A DNA stretch of 21,357 nucleotides from Physcia stellaris (Eukaryota > Ascomycota > Lecanoromycetes > Caliciales > Physciaceae): positions 1 to 21,357 of the forward strand of contig JABSSW010000124.1 of the NCBI GenBank assembly GCA_018902385.1, in the 5' to 3' direction. The position numbers and the translations under genes are program-made. Position 1 is the stretch's first letter. Every line of letters starts with the position of its first letter. Shown here in pieces: positions 1 to 11,183 of the stretch. The notes under the pieces were generated by a model, which saw only the letters and a program-made list of their open reading frames with translations, did not search any database and had not been told where the DNA came from.

Positions 1-195
1 TTTGAATGATTCAAAACTCAGTTTTGAACCGTTTCGTTGAAACGTTTCGATAGAACTTTGCGAAAGCGTTTTCAGAAGCGTCTGTACGACGTGTTTCAGA
101 AGGTGAATTCGAATCTTCAAATAAGTACATTCGATGTTGTATCAGAATCGATCGAAATTTCATCAAATTTTGAAATTATAAGCGCTCGAATAATT

Positions 196-360
196 TGCAA
201 ACTTTGCAAACAAAGTTTCAATTTCAACGAGAAACTATACGAGCATATTCGCTGTCATGAAATTTCGAAACTCGTCAAAAATTTTTATTTCTCGATCAAT
301 GCAGTCAATTTAGTATGCGAAATCAAGAAAACGTCATTCGTTTCGCATAAATCATTTGCT
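196..360 (+). repeat. C2H2 module, copy 1
   Basis: The finger has Cys codons at 196 and 205 and ends in HIRCH. The CEIKKTS motif begins at 316, followed by FVSHKSF. Frame 1 is open throughout this copy. The finger is complete, so zinc binding would have been possible. Confidence 0.7.
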
Positions 361-487
361 TTTTCTGCAATTCAAAAATCGACAAACGAATTTGCATTAA
401 CATTCAGAACAATCGTTCTATTGAAACGTTTGTCTTTTCGTTTTTACATTCGAAACTAGATCAGAATCAACAGAAAAATCAACAACG

Positions 488-650
488 TGTCGACATTGCG
501 ACGAGACATTCAATTTCAAAAAAATGTTTCGTCAACACAAACGCGAACAACATGCAAAGAAATTTGTCATCAATTCGTCTTTTCGATTTCATGCACTCGA
601 ATCATTAGACGCGACGAAAAAGAAATCAACAGTCAAAAATGTGACGACTT
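488..650 (+). repeat. C2H2 module, copy 2
   Basis: The finger begins CRHCDETFNF and ends HKREQH, with one extra residue between the His pair compared with copies 1 and 3. The second motif, DATKKKS, starts at 608, again +120, but Asp replaces the Cys. This copy is in frame 2, so an indel separates it from copy 1. A further degenerate relative (CEFVEKS) lies near 759. Confidence 0.65.
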
Positions 651-1112
651 TGTTCGCTTCGCAAGAATTGCAAATCTTTGCTCAAAAATCTCAAAAAATC
701 GATGTTCAGAAGCATTCAACTGTCAACTCATCTTTCACGAGTTTTGCATGAAACAATATGCGAATTCGTCGAGAAATCAATTGTCACATGTTCGTTTTTT
801 TCGCAGAAATCATCGATCTTTTTGCAACATCAAGAAATTTTGTAACAAATACGAAAATATCTTTGCAGTTCGTCTCATTCAAAAGCTCGCATCTCTCGAT
901 TACGACATTCAAAATCGCGTGAAAAACACGAAGATTACATCAGATTTGTTTGCAAAAAATGCAAAAATCATCGTCGATATTCGAGCTCAAACTCTTTCGC
1001 ATTCGCGTAAAAATAGAAACTGAACGAGCAATTCTTCAAATATCAACATTCGAATTTGCGTCAAAATCGATGAAAAGATTCTCGATTAAATTAAATCGTT
1101 TGCGTTCGAATT

Positions 1113-1290
1113 TGCAAACGTTGCAAACAAAATTTCAATTTCAATAACAAATTTCACGAGCATATTCGCGAACATCATGTTCGAAAATTTGTTCAAAGTT
1201 TGAATTTCAAAACTTTCGCATCAGAATCTACATGTAAAATCAAAAAAAAGTCAATATTTATTTGCTCATTTGTTTCGTTTGTTTCGCAAA
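1113..1290 (+). repeat. C2H2 module, copy 3
   Basis: The finger begins CKRCKQNFNF and ends HIREHH, in a frame-0 segment open from 1095 to 1475. The CKIKKKS motif starts at 1233, +120 as in the other copies, and is followed by a Cys-Ser-Phe and SQKSF stretch like copy 1. At the DNA level 1106-1200 aligns with 182-280, which makes this a direct duplication. Confidence 0.7.
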
Positions 1291-2127
1291 AATCATTTAT
1301 TTTTTTGCAACATCAAAAAGTCGAATATTCTATTTTTGACAATTTTCAGATCGATGTCGTCAATTCGCTTGAATTTCTCGATTGCGTTACACGAAATCGT
1401 CAAAACGCGCGAAGATTGCAGCAATACTATTCACACGAAATTTTACATCAAAACGAATCGAAATTGTTGCGTTGATTGTTCGTTTACATTTTCGATTTCA
1501 TTTTCTCAAACATTTGTATCGAAATTTTATTTCATTATGAATGATTTGAGTCGCATGTTTCATGAAAAATCTAAATCGTTTGATTTGCAACAACATCACA
1601 ATCATCGTTTTCTCGACAAAATTTCGACGTTAATTCGTCGATCTCGTTTCGCATTTTCGAAAAAGTTTATTTCATTATCGAAAATTTGTTCGAAATGTTC
1701 GATGAAAAATTCAAAAAGAAAGAGTTTATTTCAAAATCAAAACAACGTATTTTTTCGAGCATTTTCAAATCAAATGCAAATCATCGTCTATTTCAAATTT
1801 ACAATCAATCAAAAGTCGTCGATAAATCAAATCTCGAAAAATTCAAAATCGAAAATTTCGAAGACACATGTTTGCGAAATCAATTCGCATTGTTTTGCGA
1901 AATCTTGTTTGAAAAATCGATCGAATTATCGTACAAAATGTTCGAAATCTCTGAAGTCAATTCAAAGATTTCTTTTTTCATTTTCATATTTTTTCGTTTT
2001 TTTTTCGATTTTTTCTTGTTTTCGCATTCGTTTCGATCGTTTTCAACTGAAAGAATGAATTGCATTAACGTTTACAACAAGTCGTTTCGATCATTGATCG
2101 TGTTATTCAATAAAAGTAATGAATTTG

Positions 2128-2165
2128 TCATTTCGAGACGAAACTGAGAAGAGACGAAAAATAAA
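2128..2165 (+). repeat. SRRN-stop tail, copy 1
   Basis: The end of the finger gene reads Ile-Ser-Arg-Arg-Asn-stop and is followed by a GAGACGAAAAATAA-type tract. The same codons and downstream tract recur at 3605-3640 and 15926-15965, so the 3' end of this gene and its flank belong to a repeated sequence. Confidence 0.65.
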
Positions 2166-2275
2166 CGACATTAATATTTTATTATTTAAATCGAAACTAT
2201 CTATAAAACTCGCAAAAACTAATTATTTTTCAAAAAATTTATTACATACACGTTTTACTAGATGAATTATACTGG

Positions 2276-2400
2276 CATCGATTATCGCATGCGCTCAAAT
2301 ATCGATGCGTTAATCGTTGTTACGTTAATTCTACTAATGTGATGAAACTGTTTGTTTCGATATAATCGTATAATCGATTTGAGATTTTCGAAAATTCTCG
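2276..2400 (+). repeat. Internal duplicate, unit 1
   Basis: This unit shares the 18 bases CATCGATTATCGCATGCG (2276-2293) and the ATCGATGCGTTAATCG core with 2502-2620, at offsets of 226 and 224 bases. In one frame it reads KYRCVNRC, as does the right copy near 15690. One of the few GG dinucleotides in the window is at 2274. Confidence 0.7.
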
Positions 2401-2501
2401 ATTGTTTGTTTACTAACTGTCGTCGAAGCTACTCGCGAAAAATTGTATGAATTGATCATTTTTAGAAAATTCGTTACGTTGATGCTTTGAAAATGCAAAT
2501 T

Positions 2502-2620
2502 CATCGATTATCGCATGCGTAAGTATCGATGCGTTAATCGTCGTTGCGTTGATTTTATTAACATAACGAAATTGTTCGTTTCATCGTATAATCGATTTGA
2601 TGTTGCAAAAATTCGACGTT
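2502..2620 (+). repeat. Internal duplicate, unit 2
   Basis: Second member of the ~225-base tandem duplication. It holds the same 18-base and 16-base blocks at 2502-2519 and 2525-2540 and a KYRCVNRRCVDFIN-like reading. Its ending (IN..TKLFVSSYNRF) is closer to the right copy than unit 1 is, so the right copy may have kept only one unit. Confidence 0.65.
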
Positions 2621-3403
2621 TACATTAATGCGAAACGCGTACATTAATGTTTTCATTACATCGAAAAGTTCGATTTTCGATTCTTTACATTCAAAACTAC
2701 ATATCAAATCAAAAGAAACTAGCAATCAATCGTTGATTTGTTTCAACATTTATTTATTGCATCATTCACATTCGTCGCAATGAGCTTTTAAATCAGTCAT
2801 TTCATCAAAACGTTAACGTTTTTCGCTCTTTGCATACAAAATTGAATTAGAATTTACAAAGATTGCATGATAGACGTATCGATTTATTTCTTTTTCTACG
2901 TTTTTCATTTCGAAGTTCTATTTCGCTGTTCGATCTCAATGATTTCGATTTTAGATATTTCGCATAAAATTGCAATCGTCATTCAAACACAAATATTTCT
3001 AGTTTTATTGAAAGTCTGATAGAAGCAAATTGCTATTTTGATCAGAAACTCAAAGCATTAAACAATTTTCTCGTCTCAATCAATCTATTTCAAGATTTTC
3101 AGATTTCAGATATTTTCAAATGACGTATTTTACTATTAAATTGCAAATATCAATGTTCATGTTTTGATGCGAGATTTTGAACTGAAAGTCTAAAGCGTTT
3201 TCATCTTTTTTATTTTGTATTTGTATTAATCATTGATGAACATCGTATGTTTGCTTTGAAATTTACAAAAAAGAGCGCGCTTTTGTTATACTAAAAAACG
3301 CGATATTTCTGCATATTTGATTGTTTTAATAATTTTTCACATTTCGATTCAGACGCAAAATTTTCGAAAACTTCTAGAAAAAACGATCGTTTCATTATAT
3401 TAA

Positions 3404-3625
3404 ATGTCAGATATTTTCGACATTCAAAAATCTTTTAAACATCAAAGTCGCGTCGATTTGCAAAAATCTTTTCGTCGTTTTCAATTCAAATTTCTGTACA
3501 TTTTCATGATTGTCGCGTTCGCTATGAACTCAAAACATTTACGAACAAATCATCGAGATCACGTACATTGTCGATCGATAAAAGAAAAAAAAAACAATGA
3601 GTTGATCGTTTCGAGACGAAATTGA
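3404..3625 (+). pseudogene. Short ORF remnant ending in SRRN
   Basis: A 73-codon open segment with no recognised domain. Only its last residues (NNELIVSRRN-stop) are shared, with the ends of the ORFs at 2147 and about 15945. It sits inside the left long repeat. I read it as the decayed 3' end of the same coding family rather than a small gene. Confidence 0.4.
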
Positions 3626-3849
3626 AAAAACGAGAAATAATGTGACGAGCGTAAATCGATTTCAACATTTGAAATCGACATTTGATCAATCATTAAAGTT
3701 AACATCTTTATTTTATCGCATCGAGTGTTAAAATCGAGATTCGTCTATGATCAAATTTTCTACATATGTTTTGTCAAATTCTCTGTATTTGTCTTTTCAT
3801 TTCGATATTTTCGTGTAATTATGTAGTAGTATCATATCATTGCATAAAG

Positions 3850-6800
3850 TTTACAAATTGAAAATAAAAAATGTTAATGAATATATAAATTGAATTTGTA
3901 AATAAAATTTGTAATTTAATTGATATTTTTAAAAATTAAAACATTTGAAACATGTGATCGTTTTTATAATAAAATAACGAATTCGCGAATCGTCACGATG
4001 CGTCAAAATACGTTAATGATGTAAATATTTCAAAAAAAAACAACAAATCGTTTTTAACGTTAAACGATACGAACGTTAAACGAAATGAATTCAATCGCAT
4101 AAAACACGTTAACGATCAAAATAATTTTTTCATTTTAACACGATTTAACGATCGAATTAAAAGTGAAACAATTTGATTGAAATTAATTCGATCGAACGCG
4201 ATTGATCGCGTTTAATCGATTTCATTTAATTTTTTTGACGATTGCATGAATATCGTTACATTTTATTTTCATATTCGTCGATTTTCATTTAATCGTCATA
4301 CGAATATATTAACATTTCGAATTCGAAAAAAAAATTATTGCATTGTTACATAACGTGCAATTCGACGATCAAATTCGATATTATTCGCAAATTCATATAT
4401 CACTATTATTTTTTTAATTGTTTGTTTGACGCGTTTGTACGAATACGAATTACATGTCGAAAATATCGATCACAATGATTATTTTCAATGTTTTTCGTGA
4501 AAAAATTTGAAAAAAATTGAACGTAAATTATTGAACAAATGATCGTATTCGCATTGATTTAAAAATAAACAAAAAAACGTACAAAATAATATACGTTTTT
4601 TTGAAAAAAAAATTGATTAAAAATGAAATGTTGAATGACAAATTTAATCATGTCAATATCAAAAAAAATTGCAATCGATTTTTATCACAATTAAAAAAAA
4701 TATTTTACAATATTCGAAAACGTTGATTTCGCATAAAAAAAAAACATGTTTATTTTATTGAATTTAAAAAATCAACAATAATTGCAAAAAAAAACGTACA
4801 AAATTAATATCATCAAAAAAATCATGCAATAATAATTTTATTATAAAATTTTCTTTATTCAATGTCGTTTTCGATACAATCATATTTTTTTTTTCGAAAA
4901 AAAAATTGTTATAACGAGATGTGTCGATCAAAAAACATTATTTTTTTAAATATTTTTTTTGAGAAAATCACGATGAAACATTTGAAATTTGATCAATTTG
5001 TACAAATATTGAAAAAAAATGTGAAAATAAATTTCGAATTGAAATTATACATTGCGAATTATATAAATTGAAAAATATCAAAAATCAAATACGATTTTTT
5101 CGTTTTTGAAAAATCGCGATTTTCGAAATGTATTTTTATGAATTTTATCATTTGCAATTTTTATTAAATTAAATCAAAATAAATTATCAATAAAAAAAAA
5201 AAAAAATTTTGATTTAACGATTTGTATTAAAAAATTAATGTAACGAATTATAAAAACGATTGACAAAATAATTTTTCAAAAAATCAACATTTTGCGATTA
5301 ATTCGATTCAAAATATTAATTATATTAACGTCGACATCGTTGTGCAAATCGTCGTAACAACGACGATTTTTATTTGTTCAAATTTTTTCGTTTTCAATTA
5401 TTTTTCATTTTTTTTTTCATTTTTTGTTTTTAATTCGTTTTTATTTTATTTTTCATTATTCGTTTTCAATTCATTTTTTCAACAATTCATTTTTTCAACA
5501 ATTCATTTTTCGTATTTAAAATCATTTTTCAAGTTTTTTTTTTTTTTTCGTTCATTTTTTTCACGATTCGTTTCGTTTTTGCGATTCATAAAAATCGAAA
5601 ACGAAAATTGCAACAAAAAATATATTCAAATAAAATCAAAAAAATTGACAAAAATTGAAAATGCGATTGAAAACAAATTGAATTTAATGCAAATTTGATT
5701 GATGTTAAACAATATATAAATTTTTGCAATTACGTCAATTGTGAAAATTTCGAAAATCGTATTCGAATGTTGAAAATTTTCGCGATCGCACAATTCATAA
5801 ATCGTATTCAAACATTGTTGATATTCATTTTTGACATCATTTAATTGTTGTTGAAATTATTGAACACGATCGAAAACAATTTACAAATATTTAAATAAAT
5901 TCAAATGCGATCGAAATACGACGTTGATTGATTTGATTTTATTTCGAATATTTTGTCATATTTCGAATTTCAATTTAACATCAAAAACAATCGTGTTGCG
6001 AAAATTTTGAATTGTCGCAATTAAATGTTTGTGACGATTTGTCAATTTTCGTAATTGTGTTTTTAATTTTGAATATTTCGAAAAACATCGCAAAAAAATA
6101 CAAATCATAAAAAAACAACGATTGCGATAAATATTATTGACGTCGTTTCATTCATCGTTCATTGAAATTTTTGAATTCGAAATTTGAAAAAAAAAATTAT
6201 GTTAAAAATGAATATCAATATAACGAAAAAACGATGTTTCATTTTTTTGTCGATGTTGATCGTCATAATCGAACATTTCGATCACAAAAAAAATCATGTT
6301 TAATATGAATAATAATTTAATACATTTGAAATTGTTTTAACAAATTATTTGATTTCAATCGCACAATTTTGCAAAATATAAACAATCAAACGAAAAATAA
6401 ACGACACGTTCGTATATTTGATAAAACACGTTAAAAATTAAATAAATTTAAATTTTCGCGAAACACGTTAAACAACAAAATAATTTGACGATTAAAACAA
6501 ACAATCGTTGTTTTAATCGACGACAAAAATTTTGTTCAATCAATTTCGTCAATTACAATTAAAAACGTTTCGCGTTAAATTGCATTGTTTTTTTTTATTT
6601 TTTTATTTTTGATACATATTTGATGTCGCGTTGATTGTAACATATTTATTTTTCAATTTTTGTGTTTTTATATCAAAATTCAACATAATGTTTTCGATTC
6701 ACGATTGATTCGATTGATTAATTCAATGATTTCAAACAAATTAAATCGAATCAAAAACGCGAAAATCGACAATGCGAAATTTCACGTACAACATTCATAA

Positions 6801-8300
6801 TCGATATTCGAAATTGTTTTTTTTGCGATAATCAATATTGCAATTAATTGTTTATGAATTAAATTGTTCAATCAAATGATGTTGTTGATTCAAAAACAAA
6901 TTCATTATTTGCACGCATATAACAAAATACATTTAAATACAATCGCAAAAAAAACGTACAAAAATCATTCAAAAACGCAAAATTATTTCGAATAATTTCA
7001 AAAATATATCGAACGACGAAATCGATACAAAAAACGACAACAACAATAAAAATTCGAAAAAAAAAACATGAATATTACATCAAAACGACGTTTGACAATT
7101 GTTGTAAATCAAATTATTCATGAATAATTCAACAACGTATTGAATCATTTACAGTTTAAAATTTCGATATCAATCGATATTTTCAACATTTTTACATCAA
7201 TTGTGAAAAAACAATCGACATCAAATCGAAACAAATCAAACGATTTCATTTTTTTATCAAAAACAAACAATCGAAACTATCGACGTAATATGAATCGACA
7301 TTTTTTTCGACAAAATTTTTTGTTACATGAACGTTCGAAAAAAACATCGATTACACGATAATGTTGAAAAATCATTAAACGACGAAAAAACAAAAAAAAA
7401 TTCTTTAATGATGAACATGCATATTTGATGAAACGAATTTTTTTTTATTTTCAAACATTAATATTCAATGAATGTATCAAAATTAAATTAAACATTTGAG
7501 CAAAACATAATTTCGATGCAATTAACAATTTTATTTTGAAAATGTAAAAAATATGCAAACGAATGTTTGAGCGCAACATAAAACGACATTCGAAAATTAT
7601 AAATATATCGTAAAATTTCGAAACGCGAATCGTAAAATCATTTACATAAAAAATATGTAAATACATTAACGTCAACACAAATATACAATTCAAACGACAT
7701 TTTTTGATTTAATACAATTTATCGAATTAAAAACATAATGATTTCGTATTATAAATTCGAAATTATTGTCAATTTTCATTAATTGATTGCGAAATTGTTA
7801 ACACAATTATATTTTCATTCGTTTTAATTACGAGAATTTTGAATCGAAAATAAATAAATGCGTGTCAATTATTACAATAAAAATTAACAAATGTTGTGTA
7901 ATTTATTTCATTTATCGTCGTCATTATAATTATCGCGATTTACGACATATTTTTCAAAAATTCTAAAAATGATTTCGATTTTCAAATGTACATCAAAAAC
8001 ATATTCAATAAATTTCGTTTTGTTATAATATTTTTTGTAATCACAATCATACATTATGCGATTAAAAAATTATTTCGCGAATAATAAAAAAACAAACATG
8101 ATATTCGAAAATTTAACGATAAAAAATATGTTACGTGTCATTTCGATTTTTTACATTATTAACATGCAACAAACAATTACGAATTTTACATGTTAATTTG
8201 AAAAAATTTGAATTTTCGTGTTTAAAACGAAATTTGCAAATATTTTCAAAACAAAATCAAAAATCGAATCACAATCAACGCAAAAAACAATGAAATTTCA
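3850..8300. other. AT desert, no gene recognised
   Basis: About 4.4 kb with stops in all frames and only short Phe/Ile/Lys/Asn-rich open segments (4862-5071, 5342-5698, 7140-7361 and 7451-7693 on the minus strand), none with a recognisable motif. In 6001-6300 I found no CT, AG, CC or GG. The stretch is probably mutated transposon or spacer DNA. Homopolymer A and T runs are frequent. Confidence 0.6.
5400..5560. repeat. T-rich low-complexity tract
   Basis: Runs of T broken by C-A and C-G steps, including a 17-base unit repeated in tandem near 5473-5510 (T-run, then CAACAATTCAT). The Phe-rich open segment over it (5342-5698) looks like a membrane protein only because TTT and TTC are the main codons, so I do not call a gene. 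Confidence 0.5.
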
Positions 8301-8312
8301 AAAATTATTTCA

Positions 8313-9480
8313 TTGAAATGTGATTATTTCATCGAAACGATCAAAATTTTGCGAAACAACAAAAAAATTGTTTTACGCGTTTTTACATCAAACAATTTTC
8401 AAATTGATATTAATAATTCGAATATGATCGATAAATTCGTTAATCGAAAAATTAATGTCAATTATAACAATATCATATCATGTTTTTTAAAAAAACAGTT
8501 TGACACGATTTCGAATTTTCGTTTTGTTTTCAAATTTTTTACAAACAATGATCGCGTGACATCAATTGTCGAAAATTCGAATATCGATTCATTGAAAACA
8601 AAAAAAATAACGAAAAATAAAAAAAAACGAACTCAATACGAAAACGAAACAATTGAAAAACGTGTCGAAAAATTGATAAATCGAATTCACACATGCGATG
8701 TCAATGTGTTTATTGTTCAATCATAAATAACAAAATATAAAAAGCGCAAATTTTGAAATCGAATCGTCGAAAAAAATGAAACTTATTATTTTATTGAACA
8801 ACAAAACGATTAAAAATGAACGTTCACGTACGATTTGAATTGACAAACATGATGTAAAAAAATGAATGTACAAAACGAAAAAATATTTGAATATATTTTG
8901 CATCGAAAATTTTGATTTATTAAAACGAATAAAAATTACAATTCAATGAAGAAAAAAATGCAAATGAATTATAAAAAACGTTTCGAAAAATCAATAACGA
9001 TGCAAAAAAATGTGATTACGAAAACGATTTAATATATATTGAATACAAATTGTGCATTTCGTGTTTGATAAAAACAATCAATCAAAATTTAATTGATAGT
9101 TTAACACGAATCGATAAATTCAATGATAAAAATGACGTTAATGATCATTTTAAAACAAAAATTTCAAAACAAACGCGAAATGAAAAAAATAAAAAATATT
9201 TGATACGACAAAAACGAAACAAATTGTCAATGATTTTGATATGTAAAAAACGATTTGAATGTTCAAAACAAAAAAAACGAAATAAATGAAAAAATTATTA
9301 AAAAATAAAATGATTTTTTGAATGCATGATGCGCACGAACAACAATCAACAAAACAAAAATATCATCAATCAAAAAATATGCGAAAGAAAATGAATTTAT
9401 TTGATGCGTTTTGAAACATTTTGAAACAAATCAATGTTTTAAATGTGAATTTTGAATCAACAATGAACGATTTAAAGCAA
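8313..9480 (+). other. Region before element A Gag, unrecognised open segments
   Basis: Two open segments, 8313-8726 (137 codons) and 9050-9289 (79 codons), are Lys/Asn-rich and match nothing I recognise. A 4-residue CFKC stands near 9434 without a full zinc-knuckle pattern. The position just upstream of the Gag remnant suggests the 5' part of Gag or the leader of element A, but this is inference. CT and AG are nearly absent, so original codons are heavily changed. Confidence 0.25.
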
Positions 9481-9537
9481 ATTTCAATTGTTTGAAATTT
9501 GTTTTTGACGAAACGTTGTTGATTTAAAACAATGAAA

Positions 9538-9998
9538 AACAATAATTTTGACTATTTGATTAAACGATTCGAAACAAATCTCAAACGTCAAAATCAATCG
9601 AACATTTTTCTCGAAATTGTTCAATCAATTGTTTCATTATTCGAAACAGAATTTGACAAACGAATTTCGCGAAAAATTCATTTCTCAATTTCAACGAATC
9701 ATTGTTAATAACGAAAAATTCACAACAATCGAGAGTTTAAAAAAATTGATCGAAAAAATAAATCAAAAATTACATATTTTTGAAATCGCTCGTCATGAAA
9801 ATTTCGCGATTAGAAATTTTTCACGAATCATTTTCAAAACATTTATCGTTAAAATCGTGATTCGTGACAACGTGTTCAACGTTAAAAAAATCATGTTTAT
9901 CGTCGATCAAATCATCATGAAATTTTTTTTACAAAAAAAACGACATCGACAAAAATTATTATCGTTGTGAAAATTTCAATCATTTGATACGAAATTGT
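9538..9998 (+). pseudogene. Gag remnant with CCHC zinc knuckle (element A)
   Basis: Frame 1 from 9538 reads NNFDYLIKRFE and frame 2 from about 9602 to 9970 reads QLFHYSKQNLTNEFREKF and onward. This resembles the C-terminal part of fungal Gypsy Gag, where a 'leaf of short helices' region precedes the knuckle. Frame 0 at 9966-9998 then gives C-x4-H-x4-C (CENFNHLIRNC). The first Cys of the usual C-x2-C is Tyr here. The knuckle packages RNA in working elements. Two frame changes and the lost Cys make this non-functional. Placement directly before the protease supports the call, but Gag diverges fast, so the homology is moderate. Confidence 0.55.
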
Positions 9999-10275
9999 TT
10001 TTTTTCTAAAATCATTGACATTTGATTATTCAAAAAAATTAAACAAAAAAAAAATACTTTAGCAATCAACGAGATGAATGAATTTTTGATGAAATTTAAA
10101 TTCGATCAAATTTTTTTGAATAATTATTTTAATGATATCAACAATGAAATTTTTTTAATCATGAATCGAAAAACGTTTAAATCTTTTCAAAATCGCGACG
10201 AAAATGTTGTTTATTTCAACAATATTCAAAACATTCAACACGTTCAATAAATTTTAAAACAATTTTTTAATGATT

Positions 10276-10720
10276 AAATGTACATTAATTTTTGATAAAT
10301 ACAAACACAATTTGCAAACATTAATGAATATAAATATCATTGAATACGTTTTCATTAATGAAAAAATTGCGCAAATGATTTGTGAAACATTTTAAATAAT
10401 TTTTGTGATTTTGTCACGATCGAAATTCGTCAACGAATTCGATGATCGTGAAATTAAATTCATTATTTATGTTATTTATTTTACATTTATCGTACAGAAT
10501 TATTCGAAAATTATTATTTTTATATTTATTATCAAAATCGAAATTCATTCGTTAATATTGAATAAATTTTGAATGAACGTTCATGAAATCATTTTCGACA
10601 TAAAAAACGATAAAATTATTTTCAAATTCGATCGTTGTTTTCATTTCGAAATATTCAAAATTTTTAAAATCAAAAACGAACGTTCAATTTCGTTTAAAAA
10701 ATTATATTTTTTTCATCAAT
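10276..10720 (+). pseudogene. Retroviral-type aspartic protease remnant (element A)
   Basis: Frame 1. The flap-side start KCTLIFDKYKHNLQ leads to LMNINIIEYVFI at 10321, at the place of the family's Leu-x-Asp-Thr/Ser-Gly-Ala active site: Asp has become Asn (GAN to AAN), and the Gly has become Asn. Downstream are FVNEFDDREIK, a TYPE-like IYFTFIVQN strand, and near 10560 the segment preceding MNVHEIIFD, where a conserved Trp reads TGA (10570-10572). Another stop (TAA) lies near 10395. In a live element this enzyme would cut the Gag-Pol polyprotein. The loss of the catalytic Asp alone would inactivate it. Confidence 0.7.
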
Positions 10721-10793
10721 ATCGTCAAACAAATTTTCGATATCGATGAATTTTTAAAAATATCAAATTATTCAAAAACGATCGACGTCATTT

Positions 10794-11183
10794 GTGTTTA
10801 AAATTAATTTTTTTTTTATCGTCGAGAATTTCAAGAATGAAAAATTTTTTTTCAAAAATTTATTGAATTTTAATTCTCGATATGTTATTGAAAAAATTGA
10901 TAAAAAATATTTTTTTGTCAAATTTTCGAAAAAAAAACGACGAATTAAAATTATACGAAATTTTCAACAATTTATTTTTTTGAAAAATTTATTCGAAAAT
11001 CGAATTTAATCAAAAAATTTGTTCGACGATTTAGTCGACGATTTAAAATTTCGTTTTTTGTTAATGAAAACGACGAACAAAATTTCGATTTTGATGTTTT
11101 TTTGAATATCGTTTTTATCGACGTCGTTGTTTATCAATTTTTGACAAAATCAAAAAAAAAAAATTAAAACGTTTTCGCTAATC
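10794..11183 (+). other. Protease-RT connector, unrecognised
   Basis: A 71-codon Phe/Lys-rich open segment (10794-11009) followed by stop-rich sequence. Its place between protease and RT marks it as the poorly conserved spacer of Pol. No motif was seen. Confidence 0.4.

Larger units (their letters stand above)
37..2147 (+). pseudogene. Broken multi-C2H2-finger gene, probably transposon-borne
   Basis: Open segments in all three + frames follow one another (37-459, 524-751, 950-1147, 1095-1475, 1270-2058, 1686-2147), so no single frame spans the gene. Three C2H2 fingers are clear, at 196-258, 488-553 and 1113-1175, each C-x2-C-x12-H-x3/4-H and each in a different frame. Exactly 120 bases after the first Cys of each finger comes a related motif: CEIKKTS, DATKKKS and CKIKKKS. 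The 3' end is a Ser/Lys/Phe-rich stretch ending in SRRN and a TGA at 2145-2147. A nucleic-acid-binding role is inferred from the fingers only. CT and AG are still common here, unlike 3850-14080, but CC and GG are nearly gone. The fingers resemble the one in element B at 19100, which suggests transposon origin. It could instead be a decayed host zinc-finger gene. The true start is unknown and may lie before the window. Confidence 0.6.
2193..3848 (+). repeat. Left copy of long direct repeat (possible LTR-like unit)
   Basis: Its first ~210 bases (2193-2400) align with 15584-15790 and its last ~330 (about 3520-3848) with about 15850-16175, in the same order and orientation. The middle ~1 kb has no counterpart in the right copy. 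Shared landmarks are a 16-base ATCGATGCGTTAATCG core (2301-2316, 2525-2540 and 15693-15708), the SRRN-stop tract, and a final TGTAATTATGTA...TGCATAA stretch ending at 3847 and 16174. The two copies flank element A, as LTRs would. Against LTRs: the copies differ greatly in length, they carry a coding-like segment (YRCVNR), and I found no clear terminal TG...CA, primer-binding site or target duplication. It could be a separate repeat family. Confidence 0.6.

Noticed and set aside
5342-5698. Phe-rich membrane protein
   Set aside because: The hydrophobicity comes from a T-rich low-complexity tract; no start context, motif or codon structure supports a gene.
7451-7693. Minus-strand 80-codon ORF
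   Set aside because: No recognisable motif, in a stop-rich desert, with composition set by AT bias. The same applies to minus segments at 1880, 5626, 8721, 11150, 11353, 12459, 14441, 14689, 15021, 16329, 18526, 18843 and 19415.
3850-8300. CRISPR array, tRNA or rRNA
   Set aside because: No regularly spaced repeats, cloverleaf or conserved rRNA stretch was seen by eye on either strand; a tRNA and covariance-model scan was not possible here.
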